A stretch of DNA of 18,987 nt from RYN-433 sp036558265. GTDB taxonomy: Bacteria; Planctomycetota; Phycisphaerae; Tepidisphaerales; Tepidisphaeraceae. The translations under genes were made by a program, and so were the position numbers. The DNA is taken from assembly GCA_036558265.1 (NCBI GenBank), contig DATBFY010000268.1, forward strand, positions 1 through 18,987, read 5' to 3'. Under the pieces are notes generated by a model. The model saw only the letters and a program-made list of their open reading frames with translations, had not been told where the DNA came from and did not search any database. Below, piece after piece: positions 1-7,356 of the stretch (the stretch's first letter is position 1; every line of letters starts with the position of its first letter).

Positions 1-127
1 AGCCCGAGACCTTCACCGTCCCCCAGTTCCCGTCGATATCGCCTACCCAGGTCACCGTGAGCAGGCGTCGGGATTCCAGAGGTTCGAGCAGACTTGATTG
101 AGTGCGCGGACGATGCCTCTGTGCCAC
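1..127 (-). CDS. N-terminus of LEPR-xLL-motif surface/secreted protein (partial, runs off left edge)
   Basis: This is a short reading frame open to the window edge, so only about 42 residues are visible. It starts at a GTG (127-125) preceded by a strong Shine-Dalgarno tract, AAGAGGAGGAGA (complement of 134-145), at about 6 nt spacing. The N-terminus is basic and then reads SLLEPLESRRLL, followed by TVTWVGDIDGNWGT. The LEP(R)-x-LL signature near the start is characteristic of large planctomycete surface or secreted proteins, and the WVGDxDGNW segment resembles the start of their beta-rich repeats. The protein is probably exported and may be very long, but the body lies outside the window. The GTG start is inferred from the SD; an out-of-frame ATG lies slightly upstream and gives no recognisable protein. 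Confidence 0.72.
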   Translation of the reverse strand, partial: MAQRHRPRTQSSLLEPLESRRLLTVTWVGDIDGNWGTVKVSG

Positions 128-273
128 CTTGGCTCTCCTCCTCTTGCAGGCCCATCGATCGGGTGAACGCCCAACTGATTACCCTACCGACCGGGCGGGG
201 GCAATGAAAATCATCCCGCGATAGCAATGACTCGAAATCCGAATACGTGAGGATCTGATTCACGGCATGGTCG

Positions 274-534
274 TTAGTGCTCATCGGAGATGCGCCTGAC
301 CCAAAGCCAAAGCGCGTAGCCGAACGCTGCCGCAACGCCGAAGAAACGAATCGCCCAGGATGAATCCCCCTCCAAGAGCGCCGCCACGAATCGTAGCCAG
401 AACCAGAGCGACACGAACCCGAGGAAGAAGCATCCGATCGCGGCAATTGCAGGATGGGGCTTGCCCGGTCTCCCCTGACTCGTATCCGGCAACCGGTAAT
501 CCAACGTCGGATGCGCTTGCTCATCGTCGGGCAT
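274..534 (-). CDS. Small two-helix inner-membrane protein, unknown function
   Basis: This 86-residue protein starts at ATG 534-532, with a GGGGAG ribosome site 3 nt upstream. The frame stays open up to 720, but that extension would overlap the kinase-like gene out of frame and is proline/alanine-rich, so the internal ATG is preferred. Residues 1-28 are polar. Two hydrophobic segments follow, at about 29-53 (rich in F, W and L) and 60-79, joined by a short acidic loop (EGDSS). The tail is RRISDEH. The family is not recognised. It lies 116 bp downstream of the split kinase-like gene on the same strand and may be co-transcribed with it. Confidence 0.6.
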   Translation of the reverse strand: MPDDEQAHPTLDYRLPDTSQGRPGKPHPAIAAIGCFFLGFVSLWFWLRFVAALLEGDSSWAIRFFGVAAAFGYALWLWVRRISDEH

Positions 535-650
535 CGTCTGCTCCCCGTTCCCTCTTGTGGCGTCAAGCCTTGCATCGGTGGGCCGACCCGCGTCTCCTTG
601 GGGAGGCGCTTTGATGGCTTCTCGCGGCGCATCTGGGGGATTGCCGCATG

Positions 651-902
651 TTATCGAAGCTGGAGGTTCCTCGGCTTCAGGTCCCAGTAATAAATCCCGT
701 GCTGCTGCTTTAAGCCCCAAAAGATATCGCGGGCAATTGGGAAATCATCACCAAAATCCTCTTCGACGCTGGTCCACCAGGTTGCCATCGCGTCTTCGGT
801 AAAGTCGTTTGGCCGATCAACGGTGGCGGCGGCAAAATCCAGTAGAAAGGGCTTCATTACGATGGAGATTTCCAGCACGTGGAGCTTTTCGCTGTACGTC
901 AT
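651..902 (-). CDS. C-terminal half of split protein-kinase-like gene
   Basis: This is an 83-residue open frame beginning at an ATG (902-900) that overlaps the TGA of the upstream half as ATGA. Residues 71-79 read YYWDLKPRN, resembling the kinase catalytic loop (HRDLKPxN) with D74, K76 and N79; the usual His-Arg is Tyr-Trp. The protein stops four residues after this motif, so no DFG motif or activation segment exists. It also contains PFLLDFAAATVDRP and an acidic helix. Deleting one copy of the 14-bp duplication at 901-928 fuses it in frame to the upstream ORF, giving SVPTLMTYSEKLHVL across the junction. It is therefore the second half of a gene broken by duplication, possibly still translated by coupling. 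Kinase activity is doubtful. Confidence 0.7.
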   Translation of the reverse strand: MTYSEKLHVLEISIVMKPFLLDFAAATVDRPNDFTEDAMATWWTSVEEDFGDDFPIARDIFWGLKQQHGIYYWDLKPRNLQLR

Positions 903-1153
903 AAGGGTCGGAACATAAGGGTCGGAACCGACAAGCCAAGGAACTTATCAACCCGGTTCTGGTAGAGCCGCTTGTAGGCAGCCAGTTCCCGTTGAAAGCT
1001 CTCGGGATTCTTGTGGATTTTGACGGCGTTTGCTACTGAAGGGTGGGCGTAGACCACGCCATCGACGCCCCAGCCCAGTAGTTCCAACGGCTGGCCTGTA
1101 CCGATATACTCGCTGGCGATCCGTGGCGCGTTCGGGTGATAGGTGAGATACAT
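899..1153 (-). CDS. N-terminal half of split protein-kinase-like gene
   Basis: This is the N-lobe-like half, 84 residues from ATG 1153; a GTG at 1162 is an alternative start. Residues 27-36 read GWGVDGVVYA, like a glycine-rich loop, and AVKIHK supplies a VAIK-type lysine (K45), followed by a Glu-containing helix (FQRELAAY). It resembles a family of small planctomycete kinase-like hypothetical proteins of about 170 residues, recognised here by motif only. The frame ends prematurely in TLMFRPL-stop because a 14-bp tandem repeat shifts it. The natural continuation is the 651-902 frame. The 5' end overlaps the divergent gene at 1152-1421 by two bases or more. No strong SD is visible. Confidence 0.7.
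   Translation of the reverse strand: MYLTYHPNAPRIASEYIGTGQPLELLGWGVDGVVYAHPSVANAVKIHKNPESFQRELAAYKRLYQNRVDKFLGLSVPTLMFRPL
901..928. repeat. Exact 14-bp tandem duplication causing a frameshift
   Basis: ATAAGGGTCGGAAC occurs twice head to tail, at 901-914 and 915-928. Fourteen is not a multiple of three, so the extra copy shifts the minus-strand kinase-like frame. It also creates the TGA stop that overlaps the next ATG. Removing one copy restores a continuous reading frame of about 167 codons. Confidence 0.95.
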
Positions 1154-1421
1154 GACCGACACTCAGGCGACGACAGAACACTACTCCGCCGAAATCGACA
1201 TGTGGATTGACTGCGGCGAGTACGGCCAAGTGCCCTTGGAGCAGGCCGCATCAACGTTCGTCATCACGGCACTTCCCGTGAGCATACCCGCTTGCATCGC
1301 GCGCATCGTTTTGATGATCGACGGCAGGCGCCACGAGCGCCCAGTCCGCCTTGTGAGCGGCCTATCGCCCGGCGTACGAAAGGCGATGATCTCCGCCCAT
1401 GACGACGTAGCGCCATTTTGA
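1152..1421 (+). CDS. Small conserved hypothetical protein
   Basis: This 89-residue protein starts at ATG 1152. AGGTGA (1141-1146) lies 5 nt upstream as ribosome site, which is why it is preferred to the GTG at 1143. The N-terminal half has WIDCGEYGQVPLEQ. The C-terminal half reads as a basic beta-rich module, IDGRRHERPVRLVSG, followed by SPGVRKAMISAHDDVAPF. I recognise the VDGxxxxRPVxLVxGxS...DDVAPF pattern from uncharacterised bacterial proteins, but no function is known to me. No signal peptide or membrane segment is visible. It is transcribed divergently from the split kinase-like gene with overlapping 5' ends, so its promoter must lie inside that gene. Confidence 0.62.
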   Translation: MTDTQATTEHYSAEIDMWIDCGEYGQVPLEQAASTFVITALPVSIPACIARIVLMIDGRRHERPVRLVSGLSPGVRKAMISAHDDVAPF

Positions 1422-1426
1422 GCCAA

Positions 1427-1453
1427 CGTGGCAGCGCACGATCGCGCGCCACG
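1427..1453. terminator. Hairpin between convergent genes (possible bidirectional terminator)
   Basis: CGTGGC-a-GCGC (1427-1437) pairs with GCGC-GCCACG (1444-1453) around a six-base loop, with one bulged A. It lies 6 bp after the stop of the 1152-1421 gene and 36 bp before the end of the debranching-enzyme gene on the other strand. There is no T-tract, so intrinsic termination is uncertain. Confidence 0.4.
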
Positions 1454-1488
1454 GCCCAGCCCTCTCAAGAATCCGCAATAGGCTGCGC

Positions 1489-3657
1489 TTACATCCCCAG
1501 CATCGCCGCCAGCCGCAGCACCTCCGCCACGCTCCACGCCTGCGCGCAGCACCCCAGCGGCCGCTGCGGCTCGTCCCCGTCGTAAACCTCCGCGATCTGC
1601 CCGATGCACCCCCGGTCGTGCATCTGGTTGATCAGGGGCGCCAGCCACTCGCGGGCCTGGTGCTCGGCCTGCGGCGAAAAGTCGTTCACCTTCAGATAGG
1701 CCTCGAGGAAGCCGCCGATCAGCCAAGGCCAGACCGTCCCGTTGTGATACGCGCCGTCGCGCTGCCAGCGGTCACCCGTGTATCGCCCGATGTACCGCGG
1801 GTCCGACTTGGCGAGCGTCCGCAGCCCATGGGGCGTCAAGAGCTCCCGACGACAGACCTCCACCACGGCCGATTGCTGATCGCGAGTCAGCGGCGAATGC
1901 GGCAGGCTCACCGCGAAGATCTGGTTTGGACGCAGCGACGTGTCCCGCGCGTAAGAGTTGGGCGACCCGGTCACCACGTCCGCCAGCCCGCGGAAGGGCG
2001 AGAGGTAAAACGCCTTGCGGAACGTCTTCTCCACTTTGTCCGCCAGCTCATGCTCGCCCAGCAGGCGCAGCGCGTTGTACCAAAGGGCATTGATCTCGAC
2101 CGGCTTGCCTTGACGCGGCGTGAAGGACACATCGCCGATCTTGGCATCCATCCACGTGAGCTGCGTGGTCGCATCCCCCTGGGTGATCAGCCCGTCGGCT
2201 TCGTCCATCCCGATGTGATAACGCGTGCCGCCCTTGTACCCGCGGAGGACCTCACGGCAGGCCGGCAGCAGCGTCTGATCGAACGTCTTCTGATCCCCGC
2301 TGTACGCCAGGTACTCAAAGCACGCGTGGACGAACCAGAGGCTGGCGTCTACCGTGTTGTACGCGGGCTCGTTCGTGTAATCGTCAAACTTATTCGGGAT
2401 CATCCCCTCGCTGACATACTGGGCGAAGACGGAAAGAACCTGGCACGCCTCGGTGAACCGCCCGGTCACCAGCAGCAGTCCCGGAACCGAAATCATCGTG
2501 TCCCGGCCCCAGTCGGCGAACCAGGGGAAGCCGGCCAGCACCGTGGTACCGGCCTTGCCATCCGGGCGATTCCGGAGCACCACGAAATCCGCCGCCGCCC
2601 GGAAGAGTCGCTGGATCGTCGAGGATGCTTCGCCCGTCACCGCCGGCGACGCGATGGCCTTCGGCAGGTCCTGCTGCTCGCCCTTTTCGCGCCGGATCTG
2701 CTCCCCCCGCGGCCCGCGCGGCGCGACCAGGCGATTCGCCGGCCGGGTGGCGTCCGGGTGGCGTTGCAGCTCGGCATCCCAGTCCCGCGACGCCGGGTCC
2801 GCCAGACCAGCCCAGAGCGTGATCGACATCTCTCCCGTGCCCTCGAAAACGAACCGCCCGGGATTGAACAGGTCCTCCGTGTCATCCTGTCCGCGCTCGG
2901 TTTCCACCGGATACTTGTGGTTCCGCCACCAATCGGCCTGCTCGCGGAAGGCGCCCCAGTTGGCGCGCAGGTGAAGCTGGTGATGGCCATCCTCCACCTT
3001 GACGTGCGGGCCGGACGAGACGGTGCGAAACGGGAAGTCCGTACCCCGTCGCAAGGAATGAAAATCCCGCATCGCGACGAACGGCAACAGCTCGAACCGC
3101 ACCACTCGCGGCGCGTCCGGCCGGATCGTGTACCGCACCCCCGCGACATTCTGTCCCCAGACCAATTGCAATTCTTTGACAACTTCGATGCCTTCAACGT
3201 CATACGTCCACCGCGCGACCTGTCCCAGGTCGAATTGCCGCAGGTAGCGGTCGCCGCGGGGGTGGATGGCGCCCCCTTCGAAGACGTTGACGGACAGCTC
3301 CAGCAGGCGGTCGGTCCTGCCGTCGAGGCAAAGGATCTCGCCCAGGCGCGACAGGGTGATCATCCGTCCCAGCGGCGGATGCGTCGCGGCACAGAGGATG
3401 CCGTGATATCGCCGGGTGTTGCAACCCAGCACCGTCGAAAACGAAAACGCGCCCATGCCGTTGGTCAGCAGGTACTCCTGCGCAAGGTGCGGCTGAAGCT
3501 CGCCATGGGTGGGAAGGTGGTAGAGAAAGGGAGTTACAGGCATGGGAAGGGGAGTTGGAATAACCGATGGGGCAGGGATTGTCATCTCGGCCGTAGCAGG
3601 CATCTGAAGTTCGATCGGGTGGCCGGTGGGGGCGGGATGAAGCTTCGTGGCGCTCAT
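1489..3657 (-). CDS. Glycogen debranching enzyme / amylo-alpha-1,6-glucosidase (GH133-type)
   Basis: This 722-residue protein probably hydrolyses alpha-1,6 branch stubs of glycogen in the cytoplasm. Residues 60-90 match the N-terminal domain of bacterial/archaeal debranching enzymes (EYLLTNGMGAFSFSTVLG, then NTRRYHG). The C-terminal catalytic (alpha/alpha)6 domain shows AGFPWFADWGRDTMIS (D386) and YHNGTVWPW (H638). Both are hallmark stretches of the amylo-alpha-1,6-glucosidase family. Residues 19-44 are Pro/Met-rich, unlike the family, and no start candidate (ATG 3657, 3603, 3585 or 3543) has a convincing SD, so the true start could be up to 38 codons downstream. No other glycogen genes are present. 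It is divergent from the BY-kinase gene. Confidence 0.93.
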   Translation of the reverse strand: MSATKLHPAPTGHPIELQMPATAEMTIPAPSVIPTPLPMPVTPFLYHLPTHGELQPHLAQEYLLTNGMGAFSFSTVLGCNTRRYHGILCAATHPPLGRMITLSRLGEILCLDGRTDRLLELSVNVFEGGAIHPRGDRYLRQFDLGQVARWTYDVEGIEVVKELQLVWGQNVAGVRYTIRPDAPRVVRFELLPFVAMRDFHSLRRGTDFPFRTVSSGPHVKVEDGHHQLHLRANWGAFREQADWWRNHKYPVETERGQDDTEDLFNPGRFVFEGTGEMSITLWAGLADPASRDWDAELQRHPDATRPANRLVAPRGPRGEQIRREKGEQQDLPKAIASPAVTGEASSTIQRLFRAAADFVVLRNRPDGKAGTTVLAGFPWFADWGRDTMISVPGLLLVTGRFTEACQVLSVFAQYVSEGMIPNKFDDYTNEPAYNTVDASLWFVHACFEYLAYSGDQKTFDQTLLPACREVLRGYKGGTRYHIGMDEADGLITQGDATTQLTWMDAKIGDVSFTPRQGKPVEINALWYNALRLLGEHELADKVEKTFRKAFYLSPFRGLADVVTGSPNSYARDTSLRPNQIFAVSLPHSPLTRDQQSAVVEVCRRELLTPHGLRTLAKSDPRYIGRYTGDRWQRDGAYHNGTVWPWLIGGFLEAYLKVNDFSPQAEHQAREWLAPLINQMHDRGCIGQIAEVYDGDEPQRPLGCCAQAWSVAEVLRLAAMLGM

Positions 3658-3695
3658 GATTATCGGGCCTTGCGGATCGTCCCAAAAGATGCGGA

Positions 3696-3724
3696 TTGAC
3701 AGGCCCCAACGGCAGAGATAGTTT
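3696..3724 (+). promoter_or_regulatory. Sigma70-like promoter for the Wzz/BY-kinase gene
   Basis: A perfect -35 box, TTGACA (3696-3701), is followed after 17 bp by TAGTTT (3719-3724) as a -10 box, three of six matches to consensus. The predicted transcript starts near 3731, giving a leader of about 46 nt. That leader ends in the GGGGAGA ribosome site (3764-3770) before ATG 3777. It lies in the divergent spacer shared with the debranching enzyme. Confidence 0.5.
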
Positions 3725-3776
3725 GAATTGCGACCCGCTCAAAAGGCACATTTCGCCGGCCTCGGGGAGACGTTCG

Positions 3777-6047
3777 ATGGACATCCAGAATCCGGGAGAC
3801 GTACAGCCGGACGACGCGCGAAGGGCCTTGGCGCTTCAGCCCTCTGTTGCCGGCCCCACAACCGCGCTCGTGCAGCACCAGGGGTTGAGCGTGCCCGAGC
3901 TGGGCTCGCCGCGGGGCAACCCGCTGCTGATCGTCTGGCGGCGGCGGGCGATCGTGCTCGGCGCGACGGCGTTGTGCGTGCTGGGGGCGTGGATCACGTA
4001 TCTTTGTTCCAGCCGGGTGTATCGCAGCGAAGCGCGGCTTTACGTGCAGATGCCGGGGAGCAATCCCGCGGCGCTGGCCACGTCCGACGCCAACACCAGG
4101 GGCGCGACGCAGGCGGGTCTCCAGACGCAATGTGAGCTGATCAAGTCGGCGGCGGTGCTGGCGAAGGTGGTTTCCACCCTCCAGGACAAGGGTTTGAAGA
4201 TCCTCCAGGATCGAAGTCATCGCCTGGCGACGCTCAAGGACAACTTGGCCGCCAGCGCCGGGCGCGATAGCGACATCATCACGGTCACCTACGACTCGCC
4301 GTACGCCGACGAGTCGCAGGCGGTGTTGACCGAGGTGATCGCGACCTACGCCGGCTTCCACACGACCGAGCGCCGCGCGCGAGTCGCCGAGCTCGAGCGC
4401 TGGCGCGACCGCCAGCAATCGGAACTGGCGAAGAAGCAAAAGGAATTGCTGGAGTTCAAGAAGGCCAACGGTCCGCTGTCGCTTACGGGCGAGGGGGGCG
4501 GCAACCTGGCGATGCAGAAGCTGGCGAGCCTGCAGCAGGCGATCACGCAGGCTCGGATCGACGCGGTGAACGAGAAGACCGCCCACGACGCCGCCCGCGC
4601 CATGATGGAAACGCCCCAGCGCTTCCGCCAGCTCGTGGACAGCCTGCGGGCGCAGGGGATGAGCAGCGGGGACGCGGACGAATCGTCGCTGCGGGCGCAG
4701 CTCCTGGCGATGGAGCAGCAGTTGGATCAGCTCCGAACGCGCTTCGGCAGCGCGCACCCGTCGATCCTCGCCGCCGAGGCGAGCCTGGCGAGCCTCAAGG
4801 CGCGCCTCGGAGACCTCGACCGCACGCTCGCCCAGACCTACGTCCTGACCCTCGAGCAGAAGGTGAACGCCGCGAAGAACCGCGAGCAGGCGCTGTCGGC
4901 CGCGTACGAGGAGCAGCAAAAGGCGGCGATCGCGCTCAATGCCAGGGCCGCCGAGCAGGAGCAGATCGACGCCGAGATCAAGCGCCTCTCGGGCGCGGTC
5001 GAGAAGGCCGAGATGCAGATCGTGGACGCCAGCTCGGCCCAGAACGCCGGCAGCGCGCCCACCGTCCAAGTCCTCGACGAGCCCGGCGTGCCCACGTCGC
5101 CGATCCGTCCGGTGCGCGGCACGATGCTGCTGCAGGGACTGATCATCGGGCTGCTCCTCGGGTGCGCAGCGGCGGTCGTGCGCGACATGACCGATCAGAG
5201 CCTGCGCTCGACCGAGGACGTGACGGCCACCCTGGGCGTGCAGATGCTCGGATCCGTGCCGCACATGCCTGGCCCACAGAGCCCCTTGGCCCAAGGGCGG
5301 AAGGTGGAGCTCGAGCCGGCCGGGGACGTCGCCGAGACCTACCGCACGATCCGCACGGGCGTCTTCTTCGGCACGCCCGAGCGCGAGAGCCGCACGATCC
5401 TCGTGGCCTCGCCCGCTCCCGGCGACGGGCGGAGCACGGTCGCCAGCAACCTGGCGATCGCCATGGCGCAGGCGGGCAAGCGCGTGCTCCTGCTGGACGC
5501 CGACTTCCGCCGCCCGGTGCAGCATCGCATCTTCGAGATCCGTCCGGGCACCGGCCTTTCGAGCGTCATCGCCGGACACGAACCGGTCGAAAAGGCGATC
5601 CAGCCGACGGGCGTGAAGGGGCTGGACATCCTGCCCGCCGGGCCCGTGCCAGCCAACCCGTCCGAGCTCCTGAACAGTCCGTCCTTCGGCGAGCTCCTGG
5701 AGGAGTTGAGCGTCCGGTACGAGCACGTCGTGCTGGACTCGCCGCCGGTCATGGCCGTCGCCGACGCGCGGATCCTCGCGGCCATGTGCAGCGTGAGCGT
5801 GCTGGTGCTGCGGGCGGCGACCACGACGCGCCGGGCCGCGACCCACGCCAAAGGGGCCCTGCACAGCGTCGGGGCGCACCTGCTCGGCGTGGTCGTCAAC
5901 GACGTCCCGCGCGCACGGGACAAGTACGGCGAGTACGGCGGATACGGCGGCTACCGCGCCAGCTACAAGCCCGACGCGCCGGCGGAGCGCGGCGCGTCGT
6001 CGTCCATGGTGCCGGCGCGGTCATTCCTCGACTTGCGACGCAAGTAA
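3777..6047 (+). CDS. Fused polysaccharide co-polymerase (Wzz) / BY-type tyrosine autokinase
   Basis: This 756-residue inner-membrane protein should control exopolysaccharide chain length or export. The start at 3777 is set by GGGGAGA 6 nt upstream. Helix 1 is near residues 58-77 and helix 2 near 447-470. Between them lie the Wzz region and a long periplasmic coiled-coil segment (about 200-430). The cytoplasmic kinase has Walker A' LLLDAD (571-576) and Walker B VVLDSPP (651-657). The Walker A loop reads PGDGRST, with Arg552 where BY-kinases have Lys. The tail carries a Tyr/Gly cluster (KYGEYGGYGGYRASY), the usual autophosphorylation site. No glycosyltransferase or Wza-like gene is adjacent, so its partners are elsewhere. 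Whether the Arg variant still binds ATP is open. Confidence 0.93.
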   Translation: MDIQNPGDVQPDDARRALALQPSVAGPTTALVQHQGLSVPELGSPRGNPLLIVWRRRAIVLGATALCVLGAWITYLCSSRVYRSEARLYVQMPGSNPAALATSDANTRGATQAGLQTQCELIKSAAVLAKVVSTLQDKGLKILQDRSHRLATLKDNLAASAGRDSDIITVTYDSPYADESQAVLTEVIATYAGFHTTERRARVAELERWRDRQQSELAKKQKELLEFKKANGPLSLTGEGGGNLAMQKLASLQQAITQARIDAVNEKTAHDAARAMMETPQRFRQLVDSLRAQGMSSGDADESSLRAQLLAMEQQLDQLRTRFGSAHPSILAAEASLASLKARLGDLDRTLAQTYVLTLEQKVNAAKNREQALSAAYEEQQKAAIALNARAAEQEQIDAEIKRLSGAVEKAEMQIVDASSAQNAGSAPTVQVLDEPGVPTSPIRPVRGTMLLQGLIIGLLLGCAAAVVRDMTDQSLRSTEDVTATLGVQMLGSVPHMPGPQSPLAQGRKVELEPAGDVAETYRTIRTGVFFGTPERESRTILVASPAPGDGRSTVASNLAIAMAQAGKRVLLLDADFRRPVQHRIFEIRPGTGLSSVIAGHEPVEKAIQPTGVKGLDILPAGPVPANPSELLNSPSFGELLEELSVRYEHVVLDSPPVMAVADARILAAMCSVSVLVLRAATTTRRAATHAKGALHSVGAHLLGVVVNDVPRARDKYGEYGGYGGYRASYKPDAPAERGASSSMVPARSFLDLRRK

Positions 6048-6072
6048 ATGAATGGAAACGCCGGGTGGCATG

Positions 6073-6090
6073 GGGCAAACTCGTTTGCCC
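6073..6090. terminator. Perfect palindrome between convergent genes
   Basis: GGGCAAAC (6073-6080), TC, then GTTTGCCC (6083-6090) form an 8-bp perfect inverted repeat. It lies 25 bp after the BY-kinase stop and 54 bp beyond the end of the esterase gene on the opposite strand. It could serve as a bidirectional terminator or be a copy of a small dispersed palindrome. There is no T-tract. Confidence 0.4.
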
Positions 6091-6144
6091 GTGGTCTTCC
6101 GCCGTCCGGCGCCGAACTCGAACAGAATCCCTGTTAAATCCACA

Positions 6145-7356
6145 TTACTTGTGCTGGGCGAACAACCACTTCGGCAATTCAGGTTCGGAATACGCCTTGT
6201 CCCACGAGTTGTGACCGACACCGGGATACTCCGTGTACTTCGGTTGGCCGCCGGCGGCTTCGAGGGCTTTGATCATGTTCCGCGAGCGTGCGGTCGGGAC
6301 GGTGGGATCGGCGCCGCCGTGGAAGCACCAGATCGGGATGTCCTTGATGGTCGGGGCGGTGGATTCATCCGCGCCGCCGCAGACGGGCACGGCCGCGGCA
6401 AATAAGGTCGGGTGGCGCGCGATCACGTCCCACGTACCGTACCCGCCCATCGACAGGCCGGTGATGTACAGCCGCTTGTCGTCGAGCTTGAACTCCTTGC
6501 GAAGCTGGTCGAGAACCTCCAGCGCCAGGCGCATGGGCGTCGACGGCTCCTTGCCCATCGAGCCCTTCTTCGCCGCCCAGTCCATGTTCGCCCAGCGGTA
6601 ATCAAAGAAGTCGTCGGTATCGAGCGCGATCGCGTGCGTCAGCCCCTGGGCGCTCGACCGAAAGTCGAATTCGAGGACCGAGTGGGGCGTCACCGTATAT
6701 TCGAACGCCGCCTTGGCGCGGAGATCGCCGGTGAGCGTGAGGGTCGTGCCATCATCCGAAACGGCAAGCGTCCCCTTGCCCATGCGCTTGCTGAAATCAA
6801 GCTTGCGCAGGTCGATGTGGCCCTGGTCGTGCGGGACGCTGGCTTCGTAGATAGTCAGGTTGCGGAACTCACCGACGGGCGGCGCGGTGGCCTTGGCGGC
6901 GGCGGCGTTGGTGAAGGACAGGTAATGCTTGGCGCCGGTGGGCAGCTTGGCGAGCTCGATCTTGTAATGCTTCCACTGGCCGGCCCCGGATTGGGCGTAG
7001 TCGTTGTAATCCGCGTTGAGTCCCTTGGCCGTCCCGTAGACCTGGAACATCGGCCGCACGGCCGGACATTGCGGGGCCAGGATGAAACAGGGGTGCTCGT
7101 TCTGCACCGAGTCCTTCGCCCAGTGAAGCGCGTCGCGCACCTGGGCGGCGTTGTTGTCCCCACGCTCCCCGGCGCCGTGCAGGAAGAGGATCAGCGGATA
7201 CGCCTTTGAAGCGTCATAGTTCTTCGGCTTGTAGAGGCGGTAAAGCAGGACGTTGCCGTCGGCGTCCTTGTACTGGCGCGGCTCAAAATCACTGAGCTGG
7301 GCGGCGCGGGCCGTGGTGACGAACGTGAGGAGGAGTACGGAGACGAGTGTTCTCAT
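6145..7356 (-). CDS. Secreted alpha/beta-hydrolase (esterase/phospholipase-like) with an inserted beta-domain
   Basis: This 403-residue protein has a clear signal peptide (residues 1-19, TTARAA cleavage region) and AGAGG about 7 nt before ATG 7356. The hydrolase core shows LFLHGAGERGD (oxyanion region, about 57-67), ITGLSMGGYGTWD (nucleophile S302), GGADPTVP (D350) and GVGHNSWD (H382), a complete Ser-Asp-His triad. The family includes the planctomycete CE1/dienelactone-hydrolase-like 'prolyl oligopeptidase' esterases. The core is interrupted after FILAPQCP by about 150 residues (102-252). That segment contains LNADYNDYAQSGAGQWK and EFRNLTIYE, which look like a galactose-binding beta-sandwich, before the core resumes at RWANMDW. 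The substrate is probably an esterified polysaccharide or another ester; the exact specificity cannot be told. Confidence 0.88.
   Translation of the reverse strand: MRTLVSVLLLTFVTTARAAQLSDFEPRQYKDADGNVLLYRLYKPKNYDASKAYPLILFLHGAGERGDNNAAQVRDALHWAKDSVQNEHPCFILAPQCPAVRPMFQVYGTAKGLNADYNDYAQSGAGQWKHYKIELAKLPTGAKHYLSFTNAAAAKATAPPVGEFRNLTIYEASVPHDQGHIDLRKLDFSKRMGKGTLAVSDDGTTLTLTGDLRAKAAFEYTVTPHSVLEFDFRSSAQGLTHAIALDTDDFFDYRWANMDWAAKKGSMGKEPSTPMRLALEVLDQLRKEFKLDDKRLYITGLSMGGYGTWDVIARHPTLFAAAVPVCGGADESTAPTIKDIPIWCFHGGADPTVPTARSRNMIKALEAAGGQPKYTEYPGVGHNSWDKAYSEPELPKWLFAQHK

Noticed and set aside
535..720. 62-codon N-terminal extension of the small two-helix protein
   Set aside because: It would overlap the kinase-like C-terminal half out of frame and is low complexity; ATG 534 has a ribosome site.
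1618..3699. 693-codon plus-strand frame antisense to the debranching-enzyme gene
   Set aside because: It is Arg/Gly/Pro/His-rich with no domain signature; the opposite frame carries clear catalytic motifs. It is an artefact of high-GC codon usage.
3660..5879. 739-codon minus-strand frame antisense to the BY-kinase gene
   Set aside because: It is a low-complexity Arg/Gly/Leu translation lying exactly opposite a recognisable Wzz/BY-kinase.
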